Source: Christensenella sp. UBA2853
GTDB lineage: Bacteria > Bacillota > Clostridia > Christensenellales > Aristaeellaceae
DNA length: 64,000 bases
Direction: 5' to 3'
Assembly: GCA_002350845.1 (NCBI GenBank)
Contig: DEFL01000008.1
Coordinates: 72,586-136,585, forward strand
Part shown: positions 44,026 to 51,635 of the stretch, in pieces
Numbering within the stretch: the stretch's first letter is position 1
How the letters are laid out: the number at the start of each line of letters is the position of its first letter
Made by a program: the position numbers and the translations under genes
The notes under the pieces: generated by a model
Told to the model about the DNA's origin: nothing
Seen by the model: the letters and a program-made list of their open reading frames with translations, nothing else
The model's database searches: none

Positions 44026-45350
44026 AGTGTAAACTCCATGATCCCCGGTTCAGCATCATCGGGGACGGCGTCCGATTTGGAGAACGAAAACTGGTCGGAG
44101 GCAAGGAGCGTGGAAAGTCCCTGGTCCGGATGCTGCAAAAGCAGGTCGAGCAGTTCAATGAAGTCGCGGATGACTTCGCGCGGCGTGATATTTTGTTCGG
44201 CACCGATGCGGCCGTACTCGGTCTGAATAAAGGCGGACAGATCCTCGGTGGTCACGGTCCGGGGATAGGCATACAGCCCTGCGTGCATGTCAGCCAGCTT
44301 CTCGCACAGCACCAGCATTTCCTCAGCCGTCAGGGGCTCGAGACGGATGACCGGGGCCAGCATGTCCCGTGCGCCTGGCTTCGAGAAGCGGCCTTCGGCC
44401 AGACGGGAGCGCAGGGCTTCATAGCTGTAAATGCCCCGCCGTTTGTCCTCGAGCGCCTGGGGTGTCGCGCACATGATGATGCCAAGGTACCTGGCTTTGC
44501 CCTGAAGCGTATCGTTGTACATGGTCAGCAGCTTTTCATAGTTGTACTGCCGGGTGATGCTGTTGGGAATCTTGTAGAGGTTCACCAGCTCATCCACCAT
44601 GATCATCATGCCCTGATAGCCCGCCAGACGGAAGAAGGCAGAAAACAGCTTCAGATAATCGTACCAGTCGTCATCGGTGATGATCACGTGGACACCGAGC
44701 GCCTCGCGGGCCTCGCTTTTGAGCGTATATTCTCCGCGGAACCAGCGAAGGACTTTACCCTTGGTCTCGTCATCTCCGCTGATATACGCGTGGTAGTAGG
44801 CCGAGAGCAGGCGGCCGAATTCAAACCCGTGCACGAGCTCGCTGACAGAAGAGGTCACGGCAAAAATCTTTTTGTCCGTGGCCTGGGAAAGTGCGGGATC
44901 GTCGGGGGCAAGTCCTGTCTCCTGCATGGCCTCATTCTGCACGGCGCTGATCCACCGGTCCAGAACCAGGGGAAGCGCACCGCCCTCCGGCTTCGTCTTT
45001 GTGGACAGGTTTCCGATCAGCTCCCGGTACGTGGCCAGGCCCTGGCCGTGTGTGCCCTGCAGACGGCGCTCCGGGGAGAGATCCGCGTCCGCCACGATGA
45101 AGCCGCGGTCCATGACATAGTTGCGGATGGTCTGCAGAAGAAAGCTTTTGCCGCTGCCGTAGCGGCCCACGATAAAGCGGAAGGACGCGCCGCCCTCGGA
45201 AATGATTTCCACATCGCGGAGCAGGGCCTCGATTTCATGTTTCCGGCCGACCGTGATGTAGGGCAGACCGATACGGGGAACGACGCCGCCCTTGAGTGAG
45301 TTGAGCACGGTCTGGGCAATACGCCGGGGTACTTTTTGCTGTGTTGTCAT
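44022..45350 (-). CDS. BREX-type ATP-binding protein (BrxD/DUF2791)
   Basis: 442-residue P-loop ATPase of the DUF2791 family, called BrxD when it occurs in type 2 BREX phage-defence systems. Walker A is VGRYGSGKSF (61-70) and Walker B MMIMVDELVNL (248-258). VGRKHEIEALLRDVEII before the P-loop and ITPREVIRDFIELLDLL near the end are family blocks. LGIIMCATPQAL probably holds a sensor residue. No PglZ, PglX or PglW gene is in the window, so this is not BREX itself. It overlaps both neighbours by four bases (ATGA), which implies fixed stoichiometry with the TerB protein and the helicase. Confidence 0.92.
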   Translation of the reverse strand: MTTQQKVPRRIAQTVLNSLKGGVVPRIGLPYITVGRKHEIEALLRDVEIISEGGASFRFIVGRYGSGKSFLLQTIRNYVMDRGFIVADADLSPERRLQGTHGQGLATYRELIGNLSTKTKPEGGALPLVLDRWISAVQNEAMQETGLAPDDPALSQATDKKIFAVTSSVSELVHGFEFGRLLSAYYHAYISGDDETKGKVLRWFRGEYTLKSEAREALGVHVIITDDDWYDYLKLFSAFFRLAGYQGMMIMVDELVNLYKIPNSITRQYNYEKLLTMYNDTLQGKARYLGIIMCATPQALEDKRRGIYSYEALRSRLAEGRFSKPGARDMLAPVIRLEPLTAEEMLVLCEKLADMHAGLYAYPRTVTTEDLSAFIQTEYGRIGAEQNITPREVIRDFIELLDLLLQHPDQGLSTLLASDQFSFSKSDAVPDDAEPGIMEFTL

Positions 45351-47194
45351 TCTGGTGATCCTCCAAGCAGCGAAACAAGGTCTTCCCGGTAATCTTCCAC
45401 CAGGGAGAGCGTGTCGTTGTCACAGTCGAGTATATTGTCGCCGATTGCATCAAACAGGGCTTCGTTGATGCTGTCGGCGGTCATGGTGGGCATGAGGCGG
45501 TGCTCGCGGAGCAGGGGCTCTACTGGTTTTCCACTGAGCAGGAGACGCAGGACCTGCAGCTGGATGCCGTCCAGCGGCAGGTCGGGTGTTTCCTCGGTTT
45601 CAGGAGGCGACTCCTCAGTGATCTGCAGTGGTTCGCCTGCTTCCTCCGCATCCCGTTCCTCATCGGTCAGCAGACTGTCCCGGGTGATCAGGGCATCCTG
45701 CCGGATCTGATCGAGTGCGGACAGATCAAGGACGAGCTTTGGGCGGGCCGCCTCTGCTTCTGCGGCCTGATCGGCCCGGATGACGGCCTCAACACAGGGT
45801 TTAGCCCACAGGTCCTCCTGGTTTTCCCTCAGATAGTTTCCCGTTTTCAGGTAACGCCGCAGCATCAGGTCTGCCTGTCGGAGCAGGCCGTGGAACGCTG
45901 AACGGTTGAAGGTAAAGCCCTCATAGGACACGGTCTGCCAGACGCCTCCCTGACAGACGAAACGGCGGCATGCATCCAGCAGATAGATCTGATTTTCCGG
46001 CGTGCCGTGCCAGCAGTACACCGCATTGGCAAACGGATGCCAGGGAGAGCATGAGGGATCGCCGAAATAAGTGGAAAACCGATCAGCTTCAAGTTCCGTC
46101 CCGCTTTGCAGGGCCTGCTTCCATACGGCGGTGAACAGATGCCTGCCTTTTTCAGGTGCCTTCCGGATGACCGGCGATTGGGCGAGCCGTTTCCCGTCAA
46201 AAAAGCACAGGGCAGAGAAAACCTCATCCACGGTGTAGTCATTGGGCGTGTGCAGCGTCATCAGCGCGCGATCCCGTTCCAGCAGGGCCGGATCGGCGTA
46301 CTGCTGCGCAGTCTCAGCGGGGAGGGCGTGTACAATGGCCAGTTCGGTCATCCACCTTCTCAGGCTGGCACGCATCTGCAGATCCCCATAGCCACTGTCC
46401 AGGAAACCCTGTTCAAAGGCCTTCAGCTTGTCCAGGGCGTCTTCCGGGGACTGCGCACCGACAAGATTCAGCAGTTCGTAAATGTAGATATAAGCGAGCG
46501 TCACCGGAGCTGGCCGGAAGATGCCTTTTCTCACGGAAGTGCGCCAGGTGAAATATCTGCGGAGCTGCCGGGTGGTCAGATCATGATAGGTCGGGAAATA
46601 TCCCACATTGACCGGGTCAGGGTAGTCCGCATCGTCTTCATAATCGGCCATAAACTGTGCCTGGCGGTAGAAATTGGCGGCTCTGGCCTGAAGGGAATTA
46701 CTGCCGTACTCATAGAGATGTCTCATCTGCCGGATGCGCTCGGGAAAGACCTCCGGGGCCAGCTGCAGAGTCTGAGCGGCAAAGGGGAGAGGCGTGTCCA
46801 CATGGACAGTGCGCGCAGGCTGGAAGGGGTGTTCCAGGACCATGGTAAAGCCCCGCTGGTCACCGGAAGTGAACGCCCGGTCAAAGAGCCGGAAAACCAC
46901 ATCGCGGTCCGTGTCACGGGAAAAGGCAATGCTGATCCATTTCTGGCCTTTCATGCGGATGGGGCGGGAGAGATACGGCAGAGGAAATTCAGAGAGTGTC
47001 TGCTCCCCGCATTTCAGATCGCAGCGCTCCACGACCTCGCCGAGGTCACTGTCCCACTGGCGCATCAGTAGCGCCACCCAGTGACCGGTCTGAGGATGCA
47101 CGAGGACGGAAAAGCCCGGGAACTCAGCCCACTTGTGCTGTTCCTCGATCTGATATTTGTCTCTGGCATAGGATACCAGCTCGGACAGTTCCAT
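45347..47194 (-). CDS. TerB-N/TerB-C domain protein
   Basis: 615-residue protein, first gene of the operon. Residues 1-100 resemble the MmcQ/YjbR fold (KWAEFPGFSVLVHPQTGHWV). A TerB-N domain follows at about 150-300, with YFPTYHDLTTRQLRRYFTWR and YIYIYELLNLVG. The C-terminal 100 residues include an acidic linker and a TerB-C-like end (LQVLRLLLSGKPVEPLL). TerB-N/TerB-C proteins were linked by comparative genomics to tellurite-type stress systems with DNA-processing enzymes; no activity is proven. ATG 47194 follows GAGGTGAGAGG. There is no signal peptide. Confidence 0.85.
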   Translation of the reverse strand: MELSELVSYARDKYQIEEQHKWAEFPGFSVLVHPQTGHWVALLMRQWDSDLGEVVERCDLKCGEQTLSEFPLPYLSRPIRMKGQKWISIAFSRDTDRDVVFRLFDRAFTSGDQRGFTMVLEHPFQPARTVHVDTPLPFAAQTLQLAPEVFPERIRQMRHLYEYGSNSLQARAANFYRQAQFMADYEDDADYPDPVNVGYFPTYHDLTTRQLRRYFTWRTSVRKGIFRPAPVTLAYIYIYELLNLVGAQSPEDALDKLKAFEQGFLDSGYGDLQMRASLRRWMTELAIVHALPAETAQQYADPALLERDRALMTLHTPNDYTVDEVFSALCFFDGKRLAQSPVIRKAPEKGRHLFTAVWKQALQSGTELEADRFSTYFGDPSCSPWHPFANAVYCWHGTPENQIYLLDACRRFVCQGGVWQTVSYEGFTFNRSAFHGLLRQADLMLRRYLKTGNYLRENQEDLWAKPCVEAVIRADQAAEAEAARPKLVLDLSALDQIRQDALITRDSLLTDEERDAEEAGEPLQITEESPPETEETPDLPLDGIQLQVLRLLLSGKPVEPLLREHRLMPTMTADSINEALFDAIGDNILDCDNDTLSLVEDYREDLVSLLGGSPE

Positions 47195-47241
47195 CCTCTC
47201 ACCTCCTGCTCTGCATGGATTGTCAGGCTGTTCGCTTTGAC

Positions 47242-47258
47242 GGTATCATTATTGTACC
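47242..47258. promoter_or_regulatory. HxlR-type operator 1
   Basis: Dyad GGTAT-N7-GTACC covering the -10 box of the TerB operon promoter. Same 17-base geometry as operator 2. Confidence 0.6.
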
Positions 47259-47278
47259 ATGTTGCGGAATGGTATCAA
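47251..47278 (-). promoter_or_regulatory. Promoter of the TerB/ATPase/helicase operon
   Basis: On the minus strand TTGATA (47278-47273), 16-base spacer, TACAAT (47256-47251), about 57 bases before the ATG at 47194. Confidence 0.65.
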
Positions 47279-47299
47279 GTACGCAGTTGTTTGGTACAT

Positions 47300-47316
47300 G
47301 GTATAAAAAATATACC
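47300..47316. promoter_or_regulatory. HxlR-type operator 2
   Basis: Dyad GGTAT-N7-ATACC, upstream of the -35 box, 58 bases centre to centre from operator 1. Two further GGTAY half-sites (47271-47275 and 47293-47297) lie between them. Confidence 0.55.
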
Positions 47317-47372
47317 AACTGCTCGCCGATGCGCAGGAGAGGCGGTCATGGAAAAACAATCGAAAAACATTA

Positions 47373-47393
47373 CACCTATTGACATAGTAGGTG
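47373..47393. promoter_or_regulatory. Dyad over the -35 box of the sulfhydrylase promoter
   Basis: CACCTA-N9-TAGGTG overlapping TTGACA. The shape is compatible with an Rrf2-family (CymR/IscR-like) site, as used for cysteine genes in Bacillota; the assignment is inference. Confidence 0.45.
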
Positions 47394-47407
47394 AATGCAA
47401 TTATAGT
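47379..47407 (+). promoter_or_regulatory. Sigma-A promoter of the cysteine leader and sulfhydrylase
   Basis: TTGACA (47379-47384), 17-base spacer, TATAGT (47402-47407). Transcription should start near 47414, about 25 bases before the leader peptide start. Confidence 0.8.
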
Positions 47408-47438
47408 ATCCGCATACGAACGAGAGGAGGCAGTGAAG

Positions 47439-47564
47439 ATGAACCGCATTTCGGCTATTGGAAATCTTTTCTTCATGTGCTGTCGAATGCTGATCTCCCG
47501 GGCATGGAATATGGCTGGGTCATTCGGCTGCGCATCTTTATGCCTCCGTATGACGAATCTCTGA
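47439..47564 (+). CDS. Cysteine-rich leader peptide
   Basis: 41-codon frame starting MNRISAIGNLFFMCCRMLIS, with a very strong ribosome site (GAGAGGAGG, 8 bases before the ATG). Nine of 41 residues are Cys (14, 15, 30, 34) or Met (1, 13, 17, 25, 38). The Cys-Cys pair (47478-47483) lies 12 bases before the antiterminator arm at 47495-47503, about where the front edge of a ribosome stalled there would be. The peptide is unlikely to have a function of its own; its translation is expected to sense cysteinyl-tRNA. It is too short for automatic gene calling. Confidence 0.75.
   Translation: MNRISAIGNLFFMCCRMLISRAWNMAGSFGCASLCLRMTNL
47495..47503 (+). promoter_or_regulatory. Antiterminator arm inside the leader peptide frame
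   Basis: CTCCCGGGC is the exact reverse complement of GCCCGGGAG at 47592-47600, the left arm of the terminator. The two pairings exclude each other. Confidence 0.7.
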
Positions 47565-47591
47565 CATTCCAGAGAGCATACAATGCCATTT

Positions 47592-47622
47592 GCCCGGGAG
47601 TGATGGAATTTCCGGGTTTTTT
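47592..47622 (+). terminator. Attenuator terminator before the sulfhydrylase gene
   Basis: 10-bp stem with three G-U pairs (47592-47601 with 47608-47617), a 6-base loop, and a T run to 47622. It lies upstream of the structural gene with no preceding full gene, which marks it as an attenuator. Confidence 0.75.
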
Positions 47623-47671
47623 GATGTGTTGATTCAATTGAAATAACAGATATAACAGCAGGAGGTACACC

Positions 47672-48955
47672 ATGAGTCAGTATAAATTTGAAACACTTCA
47701 GCTTCATGTAGGACAGGAACAGGCAGACCCGGCGACCGATGCAAGGGCAGTGCCGATTTATCAGACGACATCCTATGTATTTCACAACAGCCAGCATGCG
47801 GCGGACCGCTTTGGCCTGGCGGATCCCGGCAATATCTACGGAAGACTGACCAATTCCACGCAGGAAGTGCTGGAAAAACGCATCGCAGCGCTCGAAGGCG
47901 GAAGTGCGGCGCTGGCTGTTTCCTCCGGTGCGGCTGCGATTGCCTACACGATTCAGGCCCTGGCGGCGAACGGAGGCCACATTGTTGCACAGAAGACCAT
48001 TTACGGCGGAACCTATAATCTTCTGGCGCATACGCTTCCCCAGTACGGCATCAGCACAAGCTTTGTGAACGTGCATCAGCTTTCAGAAGTGGAAGCGGCG
48101 ATCACAGACAATACACGGGCGGTCTTCCTGGAAACGCTCGGCAACCCCAACAGTGACATTCCGGACATTGATGCGGTGGCAGAGATCGCCCACCGGCACG
48201 GCATCCCGGTGGTCATTGACAACACATTCGGCACCCCCTACCTGATCCGTCCCATTGAACACGGTGCGGACGTTGTGGTGCACTCGGCCACAAAATTCAT
48301 CGGAGGACACGGCACCACGCTGGGCGGCATCATTGTGGAATCCGGAAAGTTCAACTGGAAAGCCAGCGGAAAGTATCCGAATATTGCCGAGCCGAATCCC
48401 AGCTATCACGGCGTTTCCTTCTATGATGCAGTGGGCCCCGCCGCCTTTGTCACCTTTGTCCGGGCCATTCTTCTCCGGGATACCGGGGCTGCGATTTCTC
48501 CGTTCAATGCGTTCCTGCTGCTGCAGGGCGTGGAAACGCTGTCGCTTCGCCTCGAGCGGCATGCATCGAATACGAAAAAGGTGGTCGAATATCTTTCACA
48601 GCATCCGCTTGTGGAAAGAGTCAACCATCCTTCTCTTCCGGATCACCCGGATCATGCACTGTATGAAAAGTATTTTCCGAACGGCGGCGCTTCCATTTTC
48701 ACCTTTGACATCAAGGGCGGAAAAGAGGAGGCCTGGAAATTCATTGACAGCCTGAAGATCTTTTCACTCCTGGCCAATGTGGCCGACGTGAAGAGTCTGG
48801 TCATTCACCCGGCCAGCACAACGCATTCCCAGCTCTCAGAGGAGGAGCTGCTTGACCAGGGCATTCGCCAGAACACGATCCGCCTGTCCATCGGCACCGA
48901 GCATATCGATGATATTCTCGCTGACCTCGAAGAAGGCTTCCGCGCCATCTCATAA
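47672..48955 (+). CDS. O-acetylhomoserine sulfhydrylase
   Basis: PLP enzyme of 427 residues (MetY/CysD type) that makes homocysteine, or cysteine, from an O-acetylated amino acid and sulfide. Blocks are YIYQ-like VPIYQTTSYVF, the insert NIYGRLTNSTQEVLE, substrate-site ETLGNPNSDIPD, and the PLP lysine in VVVHSATKFIGGHGTT. RLSIGTEHIDDILADLEEG closes the protein as in other members. The length of about 430 is typical of sulfhydrylases rather than gamma-synthases. AGGAGG lies 6 bases before the ATG. It is transcribed behind a leader peptide and attenuator and ends at a bidirectional terminator. Confidence 0.95.
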   Translation: MSQYKFETLQLHVGQEQADPATDARAVPIYQTTSYVFHNSQHAADRFGLADPGNIYGRLTNSTQEVLEKRIAALEGGSAALAVSSGAAAIAYTIQALAANGGHIVAQKTIYGGTYNLLAHTLPQYGISTSFVNVHQLSEVEAAITDNTRAVFLETLGNPNSDIPDIDAVAEIAHRHGIPVVIDNTFGTPYLIRPIEHGADVVVHSATKFIGGHGTTLGGIIVESGKFNWKASGKYPNIAEPNPSYHGVSFYDAVGPAAFVTFVRAILLRDTGAAISPFNAFLLLQGVETLSLRLERHASNTKKVVEYLSQHPLVERVNHPSLPDHPDHALYEKYFPNGGASIFTFDIKGGKEEAWKFIDSLKIFSLLANVADVKSLVIHPASTTHSQLSEEELLDQGIRQNTIRLSIGTEHIDDILADLEEGFRAIS

Positions 48956-49056
48956 ACCGGACAGATCAGGGAAAAAACTGAAAAATGAAAGATACTTCAG
49001 TGCTGCTTTGCCATGCTTCACGGTTCCCAGCCAAGAAAGACACTCAGCACAGAAAA

Positions 49057-49104
49057 AAAGACTGCCGGCGCGACAGAAATCGATCTGTCGGCCGGCAGTC
49101 TTTT
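49057..49104. terminator. Bidirectional terminator
   Basis: Long hairpin: outer stem 49057-49069 with 49091-49104 and an inner 7-bp stem CGACAGA/TCTGTCG around a 6-base loop. T runs lie on both strands. It serves the sulfhydrylase gene and the convergent secreted-protein gene. Confidence 0.85.
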
Positions 49105-49158
49105 CATGCTTTCCTCATGGCAGATAGGATGAATGAAGCCCGGCATGCGATTTAGCTG

Positions 49159-50157
49159 TCAGGGCATGCACTGATCTGCGATTGCAGTCAGGTCCAGTCC
49201 ATCGGGGTCTGTTGTGGAAACGTCGAGCGAATACATGCGCTGGGATGCGGCATCGTACCACAGGCACAGTTCCACCCAGTCCACGCTGCCGGTCCGGGCC
49301 TGCCCAATGGTGCCGCGGCAGCCGCGGATTTCGACATCCTCCTCATTCTCCCATGCAAAGTACATGCCGGAGTTGTTCAGGAGTTCTCCGTCGGCAAGCT
49401 CGGCCTGCTGGACTCTGCAGCAGAATTCGTCCGCACCGATGGTGAAGAGCATTTCAGCGAGCCCTTCGTCCTTCAGATAGCGGTAGATGACCTGTTCAGC
49501 GCCTTCCGGCACAGCAAAGGTCAGTCCGGATTCGTCCATGAGCTCCGCAGCGGTGAGTTCCACCCACGGATTGGGCATGGCAACCGATTCGGCGGGCAGC
49601 CAGCTCACAAAGCCGCTGGCGTTCTTTTCACTGTACAGGAAATAGTTTTCCAGCGTATCCGGTGTCTGTTCAGCCTCGTTCACATGAGACCAGAAAAGCA
49701 TATCCTCGGTCAGTGAGGACACAGGGGTGCCAGGCGCAAGGAGCAGCATAGTGTCGCCCGCGCTGATACCGTAGGGTTCGGAGATCACATAGCGGATGCC
49801 GTCTTCAATGGATTCTTCACCGGGCTGACCATCCGTCTGAAGGGAATCCACGGCGATTTTCCAGGTGTTTTCATCCACCTGTTCCACCATGTGCATCTGT
49901 CCTGTGAAGGAACAGAGATAGAGCGTGCCGTCCGGATAGGTTTCAGCGGTTTCTCCCATTTCACTGTCGTGGTATTCACCGCTGAACGTGCCGTCGGGCA
50001 GGATGCGCATTTCGGCAGACCAGCCGCCAACGCCGCTCGAGAAGGACCATTCCATCCCCTCAAACCGGCTGAAGAAGGATTCGGATGTTTCACCGTATGC
50101 GCCAGCCGCACCGAGCAGAAGGGCCAGGCACAGCATCCAGGTTACGATTTTTTTCAT
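49159..50157 (-). CDS. Secreted protein of unknown function, two domains
   Basis: 332-residue exported protein. The signal peptide MKKIVTWMLCLALLLGAAGA ends at AYG. The first half (about 30-170) looks like a small beta-barrel, lipocalin-like: MEWSFSSGVGGWSAEMRILP, DGTFSGEYHDSEMG. The second half (about 195-332) resembles DUF4367-type domains: PWVELTAAELMDESGLTFAV, GMYFAWENEEDVEIRG. The function is unknown. ATG 50157 follows GGGAGGAAAG; the frame is open far upstream but without a start. A two-block promoter shared with three other genes lies at 50196-50222, with a hairpin at 50171-50189 touching the ribosome site. Confidence 0.8.
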   Translation of the reverse strand: MKKIVTWMLCLALLLGAAGAYGETSESFFSRFEGMEWSFSSGVGGWSAEMRILPDGTFSGEYHDSEMGETAETYPDGTLYLCSFTGQMHMVEQVDENTWKIAVDSLQTDGQPGEESIEDGIRYVISEPYGISAGDTMLLLAPGTPVSSLTEDMLFWSHVNEAEQTPDTLENYFLYSEKNASGFVSWLPAESVAMPNPWVELTAAELMDESGLTFAVPEGAEQVIYRYLKDEGLAEMLFTIGADEFCCRVQQAELADGELLNNSGMYFAWENEEDVEIRGCRGTIGQARTGSVDWVELCLWYDAASQRMYSLDVSTTDPDGLDLTAIADQCMP

Positions 50158-50170
50158 GTTCTTTCCTCCC

Positions 50171-50189
50171 TGAAGGCTTTGAGCCTTCA
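50171..50189 (-). other. Leader hairpin before the secreted-protein gene
   Basis: 8-bp stem with a 3-base loop (50171-50178 with 50182-50189), ending directly before GGGAGG. It has the same relative position as hairpins behind the related promoters. Confidence 0.6.
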
Positions 50190-50195
50190 TAGATA

Positions 50196-50222
50196 GATAC
50201 GAAAGAGAAGGCAAAATGGTTC
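50196..50222 (-). promoter_or_regulatory. ECF-like promoter of the 332-residue secreted protein
   Basis: Minus strand GAACCA (50222-50217), 15-base spacer, CGTATC (50201-50196). It can also be read as the classic extracytoplasmic-sigma pattern GGAACC-N16-CGTATC. Confidence 0.55.
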
Positions 50223-50367
50223 CCGGAGGGGGAAAGAAAATGCATTTCCTGTGTGGAGACTGCCCCCCCGGAAACATCGTCCCTGTCTTGAATCTGCACT
50301 GCCTGCATGATACGATGTCAGCTGTCAGAAGGCGGCAGACAGGAAAAAAGACGGAGGTGCATGCGGG

Positions 50368-51579
50368 GTGGACATGCTCAGGGAAGAACTGCAGACACCG
50401 GTGACAGGAACGTATGATGTGGTGGTGGCCGGGGGCGGTATCGCAGGGATTGCCGCGGCGCTGGCGGCGGCCCGGCACGGCGCGAAGGTCCTGCTGCTGG
50501 AAAAACAGTATCTGCTCGGCGGCCTGGCGACAGCGGGCCTCGTGACGATTTACCTGCCCCTGTGCGATGGCATGGGACATCAGGTATCCTTCGGCCTGGC
50601 CGAAGAACTCCTGCGCGCCTCCATCTGCATGGGAGCGGAGGCGGAATACCCGAAAGCCTGGCTGGAAAACGGAAGCGTGGAAGAAAGGATGCAGCAGCGG
50701 TTCCGGGTGCGCTACAATGCCCAGCTCTTTGCCATCACGGCGGAAAAGATGCTGCAGAAAGAGCAGGTCACCGTGCTCTACGGCGCTTCGGTCTGCTGGA
50801 CACAGGTGGAAGACGGGAAGATGACGGCCGTCATGGTGGAGCACAAATCCGGGCGGGAGGCGATCCGCGCACGCGCATTTGTGGATGCGACCGGGGATGC
50901 TGACCTGTACCGCCTCTCCGGGGAGGAGACGGTGCTGTTCGCTCCGGGCAACATTCTGGCCGCCTGGTACTATTCGCACGGGCAGAACGGGTTTGACCTG
51001 AATGTGCTGGGGCTTGCAGAGATCCCCGAGGAGGACCGGAAGGAAGCCTCCAGACCGCTCATCAGCAGGCGGTTTCAGGGCGTGGACGGCTGGGAAGTCA
51101 GTGAAATGGTCCAGTTCTCGCACGACCAGATCCTGCGGCAGGTCATGGAGCGGCGGAAAACCGATCCTTCCTATGTGCCGGCAACCGTGGCCACCATTCC
51201 GCAGCTGCGCATGACGCGCAGGATTGCGGGCATATCCACCATGGATACCGCGGACGATCATGTGGAAAAACCGGACAGCATCGGGCTGATCGGAAACTGG
51301 AAAAAGGCAGGTCCGGTCTATGCGGTGCCGTTCTCAGCACTCCATGGCCATGGTATCCGCAACCTGATTACGGCCGGCAGAAGCATCTCTGCCACGGATG
51401 CAATGTGGGATGTGACAAGGGTGATTCCTGCCTGCGCTGTGACAGGTCAGGCCGCCGGAACGGCTGCGGCCATGACCGGTGACTTTTCGCAGCTTTCTGT
51501 GGAAACACTCCAGAAAGTGCTTTTGGAGGATGGTGTCCGGCTGACACTCGGGGAAATCGGCCTGACAGGCAAATCATGA
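50368..51579 (+). CDS. FAD-dependent oxidoreductase (second)
   Basis: 403-residue flavoprotein of the same FAD_oxidored type as the one at 23336. The N-terminal Rossmann motif is VVVAGGGIAGIAAALAAARH, with VLLLEKQYLLGGLAT after it. The inner block is AFVDATGDADLYRLSG, and the C-terminal FAD block is LITAGRSISATDAMWDVTRV. The start is GTG 50368, behind GGAGGTGC with a 10-base gap; ATG 50374 is the alternative. Transcribed alone. The substrate is unknown; relatives occur beside sugar-degrading genes. Confidence 0.9.
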   Translation: MDMLREELQTPVTGTYDVVVAGGGIAGIAAALAAARHGAKVLLLEKQYLLGGLATAGLVTIYLPLCDGMGHQVSFGLAEELLRASICMGAEAEYPKAWLENGSVEERMQQRFRVRYNAQLFAITAEKMLQKEQVTVLYGASVCWTQVEDGKMTAVMVEHKSGREAIRARAFVDATGDADLYRLSGEETVLFAPGNILAAWYYSHGQNGFDLNVLGLAEIPEEDRKEASRPLISRRFQGVDGWEVSEMVQFSHDQILRQVMERRKTDPSYVPATVATIPQLRMTRRIAGISTMDTADDHVEKPDSIGLIGNWKKAGPVYAVPFSALHGHGIRNLITAGRSISATDAMWDVTRVIPACAVTGQAAGTAAAMTGDFSQLSVETLQKVLLEDGVRLTLGEIGLTGKS

Positions 51580-51635
51580 AAAAAGCGCGCGCCGTGCACA
51601 TGATATGCAGGACGCGCTCTTTTATTGAAGTGAAA

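Noticed and set aside
41749..47194. A BREX type 2 phage-defence system
   Set aside because: Only the BrxD-like ATPase and a helicase are shared; PglW, PglX, PglY and PglZ are missing from the window.
47408..47671. T-box or SAM riboswitch before the sulfhydrylase gene
   Set aside because: The T-box AGGGTGGNACCGCG core and the S-box kink-turn elements are not present; a coding leader explains the region better.
47249..48076. A 275-residue minus-strand frame over the leader and sulfhydrylase 5' end
   Set aside because: No ribosome site, no recognisable motifs, and it lies opposite a certain gene.
50158..51261. Upstream extension of the 332-residue secreted protein to 700 residues
   Set aside because: The extension overlaps the FAD oxidoreductase gene on the other strand, and the signal peptide and ribosome site define the start at 50157.
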